From DASQPR01 sp963797605 (GTDB taxonomy: Bacteria; Actinomycetota; Actinomycetes; Mycobacteriales; Micromonosporaceae), in contig CAWCPX010000005.1 in the NCBI GenBank assembly GCA_963797605.1, positions 868,001 through 932,000 on the forward strand: a stretch of 64,000 bases of DNA, read 5' to 3'. This document shows positions 1-9,611 of this stretch, one piece after another. Under the pieces are notes generated by a model. That model worked only from the letters and a program-made list of their open reading frames with translations, ran no database searches and was not told where the DNA came from. The position numbers and the translations under genes are program-made. Position 1 is the stretch's first letter. Each line of letters begins with the position of its first letter.

Positions 1-884
1 GCGGTCGAGAGCAAGTGCCCAACCAGGACGGCGCCGGTGTCATCGACGCGGTCGGCGACGGTGTTGATCCGAGCCGCATCGGCGAGCGCGTCTGGATCTG
101 GGAGGCCGCTTGGCGGCGGTCGAACGGCACCGCGGCCGAGCAGATCACGCGTCTGCCCTCCCGGCAGACGGTACGACTGCCCGACGACGCGTCGTTCGAC
201 GCTCGGCGCAAGTCTCGGCATCCCGTTCCTGACCGCGCATCGCTGCCTGACCGTGCCGAGAGGCGGGCCGGCGCGACTGGCGCCCGGCGCGCTCTCCGGG
301 CAGACGGTGCTGGTGGCCGGCGGCGCGGGCGCTGTCGGCAACGCGGCGATCCAGCTGGCGCGGTGGGCCGGCGCGACCGTGGTCACGCACGGTCAGCAGT
401 GCCGAGAAGGCGCAGCTCGCGACCGCGGCCGGCGCGCATCACGTGGTCAACTACCGCGACAGGCGATGCCGCCGAAGGCAGATCCGAGCGCTCGGCCCCG
501 AGCGGCGTGGACGATCGTCGTGGAAGTCGCGCCGGCGCGCAACGCTGCAACTCAACGGCGAGGTGCTCGGGAGAGACGGCGTCGTTGCCATTTACAACAC
601 CGACGACGAGCACAACGATCCGACCATCCCGATCGAGCAAGTGTTCGCGGGCTGAACATCCGCTGGCAGGGCGTGCTCGATGTACACGATTTCGACGGCA
701 GCCAAGGACGACGCGGTGGCTGCGGCGACGGTGACGCGGTGCGACGCCGGCGCGATCCGCGTCGGCGACGGAAGCCGGCCTTCCGCTGCATCGTTTCACG
801 TTGGAACAGACCGGCGACGCGCATGCCGCAGTCGAGAGCAATGCGGTCGGCAAGGTGCTCATCGACGTCTCGACTCACGACTAG
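1..884 (+). pseudogene. Broken NADPH:quinone oxidoreductase (MDR superfamily), 5' end outside window
   Basis: Pieces of one medium-chain dehydrogenase/quinone oxidoreductase can be read in order but in changing frames. The substrate-side start is in frame from base 15 (VPNQDGAGVIDAVGDGV). The central part is in the next frame near 200-400, including the Rossmann NADPH-binding segment VAGGAGAVGNAAIQLA. Then follow an HHVVNYRD-like piece near 435, a GRDGVVAIYNTDDE piece near 570 and the C-terminal GKVLIDVSTHD ending at 884. At least three frame changes are needed, so the gene as read is broken. The upstream start lies outside the window. The family assignment is fairly safe; the substrate is unknown. 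Confidence 0.75.
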
Positions 885-934
885 GTCTGTCTGAAAGTCG
901 TTCGAGCGAGCCGCGACCCGGGAACGGATCTTTG

Positions 935-958
935 CCTGGATACCGCGTTGTATCCAGG
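935..958. terminator. Stem-loop, 9-bp perfect stem
   Basis: CCTGGATAC and GTATCCAGG flank a 6-base loop, between the end of the quinone oxidoreductase remnant (884) and the end of the convergent metallophosphoesterase (1036). There is no clear T-run. A terminator serving convergent genes is the simplest reading. Confidence 0.5.
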
Positions 959-1035
959 TGAAGATCGAACGCGGTCGGTCGGTGTCCGGGTCGTGGCGCA
1001 GCCGAACGGCAGCTTTGCGACAGGCCCTGAGGGCG

Positions 1036-2217
1036 CTATGCCGCCCGCAGCGTGATCTCGGTGATCTCGCTCGGCGCGAACACCCGGAACGGCGGCCCCC
1101 AGAAGCCAGTGCCGCGGCTCGTGTAGAGCTGTGTGCGCTGGCCGTGGCGGCTCAGGCCGTGCACGACCGGCTGATCGATGCGCACGAGGAAGTTGAACGG
1201 CCAGATCTGGCCGCCGTGCGTGTGTCCGGAGATCTGGAGGTCGACACCGAGCGCGACCGCCTCGTCGATCTGCTTCGGCTGGTGGGCGAGCAGCAGCACC
1301 GGCAGCGTACGGGTCGACGTCGCTCAGCGCGGCGGCGAGGTCGGCACCGTGGCCCGGATCGCCGGACGCCTTCGCGGTCGCGTCGTCGATGCCGGCGAGC
1401 ACGAGCCGGTCGCCGTCGCGCTCGACGAAGACATGCCGGTTGTGCAGCGGTTCCCAGCCGAGTTCGCGCCATCCGGTCGAGCCAGCCCTGCGCCTGGTCG
1501 AAGTACTCGTGGTTGCCGGTGACGTACGTCTTGGCGAGCCGCGCCCGGATATCGCCCAGCGGCGCCGCCTGGTCCCGACGTTGCTCCGGCGTGCCGTCGG
1601 CGATGTCACCGGTATGGCAGACGATGTCGGCGTCGAGCTCGTTGACGACCGCGGTGACCCGTTGCGACCAGCGCACCCGGTTGATCGGACCGTAGTGAGT
1701 GTCGGTGAGGAGCACCACACGCACGCCGTCGAGACCTCGGCCGAGCCGGGCGATCGGGATCTCGACCCGCTTCACCCGCGGCACCCGCATGGCCTCGCGG
1801 TTGCCCCAGACGAGGAGCACGGCGCGAGACTGCGGCGGCTGAGACAGCGACGATGCGACCACGATCGGGGTCCGCGACGCCGCCGAGAAAGAGCGCGAGC
1901 CGGAGCACTTCGGCCAGGATCGACCAGACGAACAGGACCCAGATCACGCCGAGCGTCGTGTCCGCGACGCGAGCCGCCGAGTCGAGAGCGCGGCCGTGGC
2001 CCCGGAACATCAGGAACGGGAACGCGACGAACCCGATCCCGAACACCACCGATCCGACCACCCGGACCGAAACCGGCCAACCGGCGCCGCCGAAGATCAG
2101 CGTCCACAGCGGCAGTCCGAACAGCAGCGCGAGGACGCTGACGACGGTGGCGATGCGCCGGAACCGCCACCGCGACCGGGCCACGGGTGGTGCTTGGACC
2201 GCTTGATCTGTGGCCAT
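1036..2217 (-). pseudogene. Membrane-anchored metallophosphoesterase (YkuE-like), frameshifted
   Basis: The N-terminus has about four hydrophobic segments. It is followed by a calcineurin-type phosphoesterase domain with the metal-binding motifs in order: LLTDTHYG, HTGDIADG, GNHEY and GHTHGGQIWP. The frame changes near 1855, near 1460 and near 1300, yet the domain continues each time, so the full gene spans 2217 to 1036. I chose ATG 2217 because GAGGAG lies 9 bases upstream of it on the minus strand. Homologues sit in the membrane with the metal centre on one face; the substrate is not known. Either a recent pseudogene or sequencing error. Confidence 0.75.
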
Positions 2218-2321
2218 CGTGTTGTTCTCCTCGATTACATGGATCCTGCGGGGGATCTCCAGTGTGCCCCCTGGCGCGAAAAGACGTTTACCCGATCGGG
2301 TCACGCGCGCCGCCGGGTCCG

Positions 2322-2582
2322 CAGGTCTGCTTCGTTGGCGTCATCAACCCGCTGAACCCGCTGGTGGAGACGCCCGAGCAGGTCGCTGACGCGCTCGTGA
2401 CGGCCGCCAACTTCATCCCGAAGGACCGGCTCGGGGCGACGGACGACTGCGGCTTCTCCCCCTTCAGCATCGATGAGAAGCCGAAGCACGGGTCGCCGGA
2501 CTTCGCCCGCGACGTCGCGTTCGAGAAGATCACGTCACGGGTACGCGGCACGGAAATGGCGTCCGAGCGCCTCGGACTCTGA
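2322..2582 (+). pseudogene. C-terminal fragment of cobalamin-independent methionine synthase-like protein
   Basis: About 86 residues match the tail of the short MetE-like family (5-methyltetrahydropteroyltriglutamate-homocysteine methyltransferase type II). They contain GVINPLNPLVETPEQV, then GATDDCGFSPFS, then SPDFARDVAFEKI and an ASERLGL end. Everything upstream of residue Q at 2322 is unrelated sequence that overlaps the 5' region of the divergent metallophosphoesterase. The first three quarters of the gene, including most of the barrel, are therefore missing. No start or RBS belongs to it. It is a deletion remnant and should have no activity. Confidence 0.7.
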
Positions 2583-2632
2583 TCGCGGCGGGTCACGGGG
2601 TGTCACGTCGGTTCGCGGCGCCCCGTGGCGGT

Positions 2633-2671
2633 CTCAGGCTTCGTCCTCAGGCTTCGTCCTCAGGCTTCGTC
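2633..2671 (-). repeat. Three 13-bp tandem units that include the response-regulator stop codon
   Basis: GACGAAGCCTGAG on the minus strand is repeated three times without change. The first copy encodes the last residues Asp-Glu-Ala plus TGA of the response regulator; the next two repeat that ending downstream. The TGA therefore recurs at a 13-bp spacing (2660, 2647, 2634). Confidence 0.9.
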
Positions 2672-3313
2672 GAGGCCTTCGCGGATCGCGTACCGGACGA
2701 GTTCGACTCTGTTGTGCAGTTGAAGTTTGTCGAGCGTGTGCTGCACGTGGTTTTGCACCGTGCGGTGGCTGAGCACGAGACGCTCGGCGATCTGCCGATA
2801 GGAGAGCCCCTTGGCCACGAGGCGAAGCACCTCGGTCTCACGATCGCTGAGCCTCGGCGTGTCGGGGGCGATCGTCGGCGCGGCCGCGAGCCGGCGGTAT
2901 TCGCCGAGCACCAGCCCCGCCAGGCCGGGAGTGAAGACGGCGTCGCCCGCGGCGGTGCGGCCGACCGCGTCGACGAACTCGGCGCGCGCGGCCGACTTCA
3001 GGAGGTAACCGGTCGCGCCGGCCTTGATCGCGTCGAGCACGTCCTGCTGCTCGCCGCTCGCGGAGAGCACGAGCACGTGCGCGGCTGGGACCGACGCGGC
3101 CACCTGTGCGATGACCTCGACGCCGCTCTTATCCGGGAGGTGCAGATCGAGCACGATCACGTCGGGCCGCACGGCGACCGCCATCGAAATGGCCGTGGCA
3201 CCGTCGCCGGCCGCGCCGACCACGTCGAACCCGGCCTCGGTCAGGTCGCGGGCGACACCCTCACGCCACATCGGATGGTCGTCGACAACAAGGACCCGGA
3301 TCGCCACGCCCAC
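2660..3313 (-). CDS. LuxR/NarL-family response regulator
   Basis: A 217-residue two-component response regulator. The receiver domain (about residues 5-120) has the acidic pocket DD at 11-12, the phospho-acceptor Asp56 (VIVLDLHLPD), Ser84 and the conserved Lys106 (TGYLLKSA). The C-terminal LuxR-type helix-turn-helix (about 152-212, LSDRETEVLRLVAKGLS) binds DNA. The start is GTG 3313. No histidine kinase gene lies nearby, so the partner and target genes are unknown. The upstream side is a 350-base block of tandem repeats with no obvious promoter. The gene ends in a repeat that duplicates its stop codon. Confidence 0.92.
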   Translation of the reverse strand: MGVAIRVLVVDDHPMWREGVARDLTEAGFDVVGAAGDGATAISMAVAVRPDVIVLDLHLPDKSGVEVIAQVAASVPAAHVLVLSASGEQQDVLDAIKAGATGYLLKSAARAEFVDAVGRTAAGDAVFTPGLAGLVLGEYRRLAAAPTIAPDTPRLSDRETEVLRLVAKGLSYRQIAERLVLSHRTVQNHVQHTLDKLQLHNRVELVRYAIREGLDEA

Positions 3314-3378
3314 ATCCTTGCCGCCGACCCCGCCGGCGTCTACTGCGCACCGACACTTACCGCTCGCGTGCGGTTACC

Positions 3379-3558
3379 GCTTGCCCGGCGTCTGCTTGCC
3401 CGGCGTCTGCTTGCCCGGCGTCTGCTTGCCCGGCGTCTGCGTGCCCGGCGCCTGCGTGCCCGGCGCCTGCGTGCCGGCGTCTGCTTGCCCAGTGCCTGCG
3501 TGCTCGGCGTCTGCTTGCCCGGCGCCTGCGTGCCGGCGTCTGCGTGCCGGCGTCTGCG
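3379..3558. repeat. 15-bp minisatellite, about 12 units
   Basis: Units of about 15 bp, consensus GCTTGCCCGGCGTCT on the plus strand, with some 14-bp units. They fill most of the gap between the response-regulator start (3313) and the DUF2630 stop (3661). The unit-length changes scramble any reading frame, so I do not call the Cys/Pro-rich plus-strand ORF across it a gene. Confidence 0.85.
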
Positions 3559-3650
3559 CGATCGCCGGCGGTTGGGTAATCGCCGGCGATTGGGGGATCG
3601 CCGCCGACCCCGTGATCGCCGCCCGCCCCGTGATCGCCGGCGACTTCTGC
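3559..3650. repeat. Second, different repeat block (15-21 bp units around GATCGCCGGCG)
   Basis: Directly next to the 15-bp block, a degenerate series built on GATCGCC(G)GCG occurs four to five times up to the end of the DUF2630 gene. Two unrelated repeat families thus share the same intergenic gap of about 350 bases, which holds no gene. Confidence 0.65.
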
Positions 3651-3660
3651 ATACCGGCCG

Positions 3661-3906
3661 TTACTGCCAGTAGCCTTCGACCTCCGCGACCGGCCGTTCC
3701 TGCACCGCGTCGGGATCGGTGTGATTGTCTCGGGCCGACTGGCGCCGACGCAGCAGGTCCCAGCACTGATCGAGATCTTCCTCGATCTTGCGCAGCCGCT
3801 TCTGCTCTTCTTCGGAGCTGATCTTCCCAGCCTGGACCGCCGTGCGGAGCTGGTGCTCCTCGTCGAGAAGGCCCGAAATGTGTTGCCGAATCGAACTGTC
3901 CTCCAT
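3661..3906 (-). CDS. DUF2630 family protein
   Basis: A small, acidic, probably helical protein of 81 residues matching DUF2630 over its whole length. It has an N-terminal helix (IRQHISGLLDEEHQLR), a central EEEQKRLRKIEEDLDQ coiled-coil-like helix, the family hallmark CWDLLRRRQ and a C-terminal RPVAEVEGYWQ ending. The family is common in actinobacteria and of unknown function. The ATG start at 3906 gives the usual family length. It stands alone; its 3' side runs straight into the repeat blocks. Confidence 0.9.
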   Translation of the reverse strand: MEDSSIRQHISGLLDEEHQLRTAVQAGKISSEEEQKRLRKIEEDLDQCWDLLRRRQSARDNHTDPDAVQERPVAEVEGYWQ

Positions 3907-4057
3907 GACCCCACCTCCAAGAGCAAACTACGCCATCGCGGGAGACCCACGCCGCAGGGTGGCGATTTGTTTGGATTCGGCGCTGGGTGCCAAAAGGCTC
4001 GGCAAACAAAGATCAACTTCTCGGGTTTTCGTCGTACGGGTGTTCTAGGGTCATGGT

Positions 4058-5742
4058 GTGGACGGGGAGTTGGTGGCAGTCGGAGCGGCGATCGATGCCG
4101 CGTTGCTCCGCGCGCCATGGGCACTGGCCGACGACGCGTTGCTCGCCGCGGTCGAGCGCGTGCACGCGCTCGGCACCCGGCTGTCGGTGCTGCTCGCCGC
4201 CCTGGTGACGGAGGCTTCCGGTCGGGGCCTGACGGCGAAAGACGGTTCTACGAGTCCTGCCGTCTGGCTGCGGTCCCGGCTGCGCATAGGCGTGCGCGCG
4301 GGCGGCGACATCGCCGATCTGGGCGCGCAGATCACCGAGTCCGAGCCGGTGCGCGACGCATTGTTGGCCGGCGAGCTCAACGTCGACCAAGCACGTGTCA
4401 TCCGTGGTGCCGTCGAGGCGCTGCCGCACGATCTCGATCCCGATGTGCGCTCGGAGTGCGAAGCGGTGCTTCTCGAGTCGGCTAAGACGCTCGACGCGAC
4501 GCACCTGCGCCGAGCCGGGCAGCATGTCCTTGACCACGTCGCACCCGAGATCGGCGAAGACGCGCTCGCGAAGTCCCTCGCCCGCGACGAGAAGTTGGCC
4601 CGCCAAACCGCTACCTGTCGTTGCAGCGCGACGGCGCCAAGGTCCGGGTGACCGGTTCGCTCGACGCCGAGTCGGCAGCCGTGTTGCACGCGGCGCTCGA
4701 TCCGCTGTGCCGACCGATTCCCGGCCCTGACGGCGGTCGCGATCCGCGGACCGCCGGGCAACGGCGCGCTGACGCCCTGCGCGATCTGTGCGAGCTGCAG
4801 TTGGCGGCCGGGGTGCTGCCCGACCGCGGCGGGATCCGACCGCAGCTGACGGTCACCGTCGGCTACGACCCGTTGCGCGGCCTTATCCAACGCCTCCGAG
4901 CCCACAAATCAAGCGCCGAGGAACTGAGTGCCGACGACTTGAGTCGCGGCGGATCGAGCGGAAACGGGTTGAGCTGTGGTAGCGCAGATTGCGGGAGGCC
5001 CCGAAACTTCGGGCTGGGCGACTCAGGGCGGCTGGGCGATTCCGAGCGGCTAGGCGACTCAGGGCGGCTAGGCGACTCAGGGCGACTAACAGGCGACTCA
5101 GGGCGACTAGGCGACTCAGGGCGACTAGGCGACTCAGGGCGACTAGGCGACTCAGGGCGACTAGGCGACTCAGGGCGACTAGGCGACTCAGGGCGACTAG
5201 GCGACTCAGGGCGACTAGGCGACTCAGGGCGGTCAGCCGACTGCGAGCGTGGCGCCGGCCCTAATCAGGGTGTGAAAGCGCTGCTCGACCTCGGGGCGCT
5301 GGCTCGTGGCCGCCACGGGATCGGATATCTCGACAACGGCGAGATGCTGTCTGCTGAAACTCTCCGGCGGATCGCCTGCGACGCGCGGATCATCCCGACC
5401 GTGCTCGACGGCAGCGGAGCGATCCTCGACGTGGGCCGTGGCCGCCGCCTGTGGAGCTACGCCGCTCGTGCCGCTGTCATTCTCCGCGATGGCGGTTGCG
5501 CGTTCCCGGGCTGTGATCGGCCGCCACAGTGGTGCGAAGTTCATCATCGGATCAGCTGGCTGCTCGGCGGCCGGACAGACCTCGACAACGGCGTGCTCCT
5601 CTGCGGGCCCCATCATCGGCTCATCCACCACAGCGATTGGCAGATCCTGCTCGGCAGTGACGGGCGACCCGACTTCATCCCGCCCCCGGACGTCGATCCG
5701 CAACAGCTCCCGCGACGCAACACATTCCATCGACGACCCTGA
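4058..5742 (+). pseudogene. DUF222/13E12-family HNH endonuclease, one frameshift
   Basis: The DUF222 helical region (4058-4600) and the C-terminal HNH nuclease (CAFPGCDRPPQWCEVHH, then LLCGPHHRLIHH) belong to one protein but lie in different frames. The break is at the A-run 4605-4607: adding one A restores the expected ARQNRYLSLQRDGAKV reading. Between the two domains is an in-frame 18-bp minisatellite encoding GDSGRL about 12 times, where relatives have a variable linker. This family is abundant in mycobacteria and relatives as 13E12 repeats. HNH nuclease activity is inferred; the biological role is not known. Confidence 0.85.
5017..5235 (+). repeat. In-frame 18-bp minisatellite (GDSGRL), about 12 units
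   Basis: GGCGACTCAGGGCGACTA and close variants repeat head to tail. The only length change is a 3-base insertion after the fourth unit, so the reading frame is kept throughout. The array forms the linker between the DUF222 and HNH domains. Confidence 0.95.
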
Positions 5743-5971
5743 GCATCACCCTGAGCCTGAGCCGAGCCCCGAACCCGAGGCCCCACAACCGTGAGGCGGC
5801 GACCGTGACCGGTGGCTTGCCAAGGCCGCGGCTCGACAAGGCGGTAGCTCCAAAAGGGGGCGGCTCGGTCATGGGCCCCGGGCAGCATATGAGGGTTGGC
5901 TGACCGACGTGGCGGCGGCTAGTCTGCTGTCCCGGTGATCAGTCCGAGCATCGCCGGTCTGGGGAGACTCC

Positions 5972-6631
5972 GTGCTCACGTGGCTCAACGACACCGCCGT
6001 GACTGTGCTTCGCGAGCCGGCGTCGTGGGCTGAGTTACTCGGCTTCGTCACCGGTCTCGCGTGCGTCTGGCTGGTCGTGCGGCAGCACATCGCCAACTGG
6101 CCGGTCGGCATCGTCAACGTGCTGCTGCTGATGGTCGCGTTCGTCGCCGCAGGTCTGTACGCGGATGCGTCGCTGCAGATCGTCTACGTCGTGCTCGGGT
6201 TCTACGGATGGTGGGCGTGGTGGCGCCGCGGGTCCGACGAGCCGAGCGCCGGGCTCCGTGTGCGTACCACCTCAACGCTCGAATGGTCCTGGCTCCTGCT
6301 CGGCGGCCTCGCGTCGACCGTCGGGCTCTACTTCCTGCTGCGCGACGAACTCGGGTCGACGGTGCCGCTCGCCGACGCGGTCACGACGGCGCTGTCACTC
6401 GTCGCGACCTATGGCCAGTGCCGAAAACTGCTGGAAAACTGGTGGATCTGGATCGCCGCGGACGTCATTTACATCCCGCTGTACGCCTATAAGCATCTGT
6501 ACCTGACGACCGTGCTCTACGTCGTGTTCCTGACGCTGAGCGTGATCGGCCTGATCTCCTGGACGCGCGACTATCGCACACGGCCCGAACGCGTGCCGAC
6601 GACCGAGCCGAGCGAACCGGTGCCCGCGTGA
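5972..6631 (+). CDS. pnuC: PnuC-type nicotinamide ribonucleoside transporter
   Basis: An inner-membrane protein of 219 residues with about seven hydrophobic segments. It has the PnuC hallmarks NWPVGIVNV near residue 48, a WW-rich loop (YGWWAWW) near 75, YGQCRKLLENWWIW near 150 and the YIPLYAYK segment. PnuC takes up nicotinamide riboside by facilitated diffusion, drawn inwards by phosphorylation in the cytoplasm. The stop overlaps the GTG start of nadR (GTGA), so the transporter and the kinase/adenylyltransferase should be translated together as a short NAD-salvage operon. Confidence 0.93.
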   Translation: MLTWLNDTAVTVLREPASWAELLGFVTGLACVWLVVRQHIANWPVGIVNVLLLMVAFVAAGLYADASLQIVYVVLGFYGWWAWWRRGSDEPSAGLRVRTTSTLEWSWLLLGGLASTVGLYFLLRDELGSTVPLADAVTTALSLVATYGQCRKLLENWWIWIAADVIYIPLYAYKHLYLTTVLYVVFLTLSVIGLISWTRDYRTRPERVPTTEPSEPVPA

Positions 6632-7725
6632 CCCGATTCCGGCACGGCCTCGTCGTGGGCAAGTTCTACCCGCCGCACGCGGGCCACCACCTTCTCATCG
6701 ATACCGCGGCCGCCACCTGTGACCGGGTCACCGTGGTCGTGGCGCCGTCGTCAGCGGAGTCGATCCCGCTTGAGCTACGGGCGGCCTGGCTGCGCGAGGC
6801 ACACCCCCAGGTCACGATCGCCGCCAGGTACGACGATGTGCCCGTCGACTATGACGATGACGACATCTGGGAGGCGCACTGCGCGATCTTCCGCGACGCC
6901 GTGCGGGAAGCGGATCCCAACGCACCACCCATCGACGCCGTCTTCTCCTCGGAGCCCTACGGCGACGAGTTGGCCCGCCGGTTCGGCGCGAAACACGTGG
7001 CCGTGGATCCGCCCCGAGCCGCCCGCCCGATCTCCGGCACCGCTGTCCGCGCGAACCCCGTTGCGCACTGGCGATCGCTGTCGCCGCCGGTACGCGCATG
7101 GCTGACACGGCGGGTCATCCTGGTCGGCGCCGAGTCCACAGGCACCACGACGATGGCCCGAGCGCTCGCGGCAACCTACCGTGACCGTGGCGCCGACCAG
7201 GCCCTCAGCGTCTGGGCGGACACTCGCTGGGTCCCCGAATACGGCCGTGAACTCACCCAACGCAAGCTCGCCGCCCTCCGCGCGCACCGGCCCGACGCGA
7301 CCGTGTTCGACGTGACCTGGTCTCGGCAGGACTTCGTCGACGTGGCCTACGCGCAGAACGCCGCCGAGGACGCGGCCGCACGCGACGGCTCGCCGGTGTT
7401 GTTCGGTGACACGGACGCGTTCGCGACAGCGGTGTGGGAGGAGCGCTATCTCGGTACGCCGTCGCCACCCGTGCTCGCCGCCGCTCGCAAACCCGATCTC
7501 TACCTGGTCACCGACGACGAGGGCGTCCCGTTCGACGACGATGGGCTACGCGACGGCGAGAACATTCGCGCGTGGATGTCCGCCCGATTCCGCGAACTCG
7601 TCGCGGCCGGTGGCGTCCCGTTCGTCATCCTGCGCGGGCCGCACGAGCAGCGCCTGGCAGCCGCGATCACGGCGGTCGACGAGCTGATCGCGCGCGGCTG
7701 GGCGTTCGCCGCGCCGCTCGGCTGA
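6628..7725 (+). CDS. nadR: NadR-like bifunctional NMN adenylyltransferase / ribosylnicotinamide kinase
   Basis: A 365-residue cytoplasmic enzyme. Residues 5-155 are a nucleotidyltransferase domain with the dinucleotide-site motif GKFYPPHAGHH and an ISGTAVR motif (residues 135-141). Residues 162-365 are a P-loop kinase domain beginning VILVGAESTGTTTMA. The P-loop lacks the usual Walker Lys: the GK[ST] position reads GTT (172-174). The DTDAFATAVW motif and a LID-like DLYLVTDD follow as in NadR. With PnuC it would turn imported nicotinamide riboside into NMN and NAD. The N-terminal helix-turn-helix of enterobacterial NadR is absent, so no repressor role is expected. Confidence 0.88.
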   Translation: MTRFRHGLVVGKFYPPHAGHHLLIDTAAATCDRVTVVVAPSSAESIPLELRAAWLREAHPQVTIAARYDDVPVDYDDDDIWEAHCAIFRDAVREADPNAPPIDAVFSSEPYGDELARRFGAKHVAVDPPRAARPISGTAVRANPVAHWRSLSPPVRAWLTRRVILVGAESTGTTTMARALAATYRDRGADQALSVWADTRWVPEYGRELTQRKLAALRAHRPDATVFDVTWSRQDFVDVAYAQNAAEDAAARDGSPVLFGDTDAFATAVWEERYLGTPSPPVLAAARKPDLYLVTDDEGVPFDDDGLRDGENIRAWMSARFRELVAAGGVPFVILRGPHEQRLAAAITAVDELIARGWAFAAPLG

Positions 7726-7743
7726 TCCGGGTAGATTCTCCTC

Positions 7744-9058
7744 GTGGCTGCCGAAGATCCGCTACCCCCGACGGCTCCCGATCCACGTGGATCGATTGTG
7801 ACCAGCGCGATCATCGGCGCCGCCGCCGGTCTGTGCCTCGCCGGGCAGGGCACCAGTTGGGCCAGCGTAGTCGCGGCGGCGGCGGGCGCGGTCGTCGTCA
7901 GCGCCACCGACATTGTGGCCCGCAAGCGGCAACAGCCCGGCGAAATCCCGGCGCTCTGGTCGCGCATCGTGATGAGCGGCGCGATCGCGGCACCGTTCGG
8001 CTGGCTGCTCGGCCGGTTCACGGGCGCCGGACCGATCATCGTCGGTGTCGTGTTCGGCCTGATCGCGGGCGCGATCGGACTGCGTCCGCAGAAGGTGGTC
8101 TTCGGGCCGCTCGTGGGCCTCGGCGTCGGCTGGCTCCTCGCGACCACGGGCACCGTCGGCAACCACGCGACCCGCGCCGCGATCGTCGCCGCCACGACGG
8201 TCGTCGCCTTCCGCGGCTGTCCGCGCTGGTGTTCCGCGACGCCCAGGTGACGCTCCTGGCCGAAGCGCGTACGCGCCGACGACCTGCCCTTCGTGGTGCC
8301 CCTCGAGGCGACCGGACGCGCTACGTCGGCACCGGCTATGTGCGGGCGCTGGCCGAGCGGATCGGCGGCGAATATCAGGCCGCGGCCGCCGACGTGGGCA
8401 TCGTCGCGTCGCTCGACGAGCTGGCCGGACCGGACTTCGACCCGAGCCACGTCGACCCGTGTACGCGAGTTCTACGAGCACACGACCCGGTTCACGCTCG
8501 ACATCGTGCCCGAGTGGCGGCGTGGGTGCGGCCCGGATACCTGATCTACCGCACGCTGTGGCGCGGCCGCTCGGTCAGGCGAACGTGCCGATGAACCAGC
8601 GGGAAACGCAGCGCGGCATCCGTAGCCGGATCGACACGATCAGCCATCCGGACAGCCACGTCGTGAGCGTCCGCGGTTGGATCCGCTCGTTCGTCGACAC
8701 CGATGAGCCGATCTACATCGGCATCTACACGACCTACCGGCACGACGGCCGCGGCTACGTGAGCGTCGGATTTCCGCTGCCGGCCGCCAGCTTCACCGCG
8801 ACCCTGGCACCGCGCTCGCGGCCCGACGGCGGCCTCGAACTCACCAGCCGCGCGACCGACACGGACCAACCGGGCCACTATCTGACCTATATGGACCCGG
8901 ACACCCGGGCTCTGACCGCGCTCGAGGTGCAGGGCTTCGCCGAGAAGCTCGACGTCTACGTGGACGGCGACGAACTGCGAGCCGAACACGCCTTCTGGAT
9001 CTTCGGCCTGCCGTTCCTCGTGCTGCATTACCGCATGCACCGGAAACCCCCGGCCTGA
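7744..9058 (+). pseudogene. Conserved membrane-anchored protein of unknown function, about six frameshifts
   Basis: One protein of about 435 residues can be followed through six frame changes. A glycine/alanine-rich membrane region is read from GTG 7744. Next come SALVFRDAQVTLLAEA (near 8215-8260), a short PFVVPLE piece, TRYVGTGYVRALAERIGGEY (8315-8380), REFYEHTTRFTLDIVPEW (8466-8520) and WVRPGYLIYRTL. The last part, read to 9058, begins RPLGQANVPMNQRE and ends with hydrophobic FGLPFLVLHYRMHR. I do not recognise the function. The order and quality of the pieces show that they are one gene broken by single-base changes between about 8210 and 8565. Confidence 0.65.
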
Positions 9059-9087
9059 GCGAGGAACTCACACGCCGGCCCGGCGGC

Positions 9088-9579
9088 TCACCTCGAATGG
9101 GCCGCCAGCCGTGCGCCCGGCCCGGGGAGCACCCGCAGCCGCGCGTCGTCGGGCACCACATGCCCCTCCTCGCACACCATCGCGAGGTGGATCGGCGTGT
9201 CGCACTCCGGGTGCATCAGCGTCATCGTCGGCCCGTCGTCGGCCCGGTGCTTCTCCCCCCACGCCATCAACGCGAGCAGCACCGGCCGCAGATCGCGACC
9301 AGCAGCCGTGAGGCGGTATTCGTAGCGCGTCCGGTGGCCCGGCTCCTGGTAGGGGCGACGTTCGATCACGCCCTCGTCGATGAGTGCGGTCAGCCGCCGT
9401 GTCAGCACGTCGCGGGCGACCCCGATGTGCGCGCTGATGTCGTCGAACCTGCGCACACCGTTGAAAATCTCCCGGAGCACCAGCAGGGTCCACCGGTCGC
9501 CGAGCACGTCGAGGGCCCGGGCCGTGTTGCACGCTTCGCCGTCGTAGTCGAGCCAGTTCATGCGGGCCATCCACTCCAT
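9088..9579 (-). CDS. HxlR-family transcriptional regulator
   Basis: A winged-helix regulator of the HxlR/MarR-like type. Its core reads CNTARALDVLGDRWTLLVLR, with the family's conserved Cys just before the first helix, then the recognition region VARDVLTRRLTALIDEGVIERR and the wing motif YEYRLTAAGRDL. I start it at ATG 9579 (MEWMARMNWLDYDGEAC), which matches the usual N-terminus. An upstream in-frame ATG at 9666 would run through the operator region. It is divergent from the GNAT gene at 9668, with three AACTCAG half-sites between them. HxlR proteins often respond to electrophiles or ligands; the signal here is unknown. Confidence 0.88.
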   Translation of the reverse strand: MEWMARMNWLDYDGEACNTARALDVLGDRWTLLVLREIFNGVRRFDDISAHIGVARDVLTRRLTALIDEGVIERRPYQEPGHRTRYEYRLTAAGRDLRPVLLALMAWGEKHRADDGPTMTLMHPECDTPIHLAMVCEEGHVVPDDARLRVLPGPGARLAAHSR

Positions 9580-9611
9580 CCGGCAATCGTACCCGCTGGG
9601 TTGTGCATCCA

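Noticed and set aside
3379..3650. Repeat array considered as CRISPR
   Set aside because: Units are head to tail without unique spacers and are too short; no cas genes.
3024..3821. Plus-strand ORF rich in Cys, Pro and Gly
   Set aside because: It runs through the response-regulator gene in antisense and then through the 15-bp array; its composition is only the repeat translated.
5743..5794. Other-frame Pro/Glu tail after the first HNH gene
   Set aside because: Protein-like (PEPEPSPEPE), but the normal family ending RRNTFHRRP already closes the gene at 5742; it could be a lost longer end but I cannot show it.
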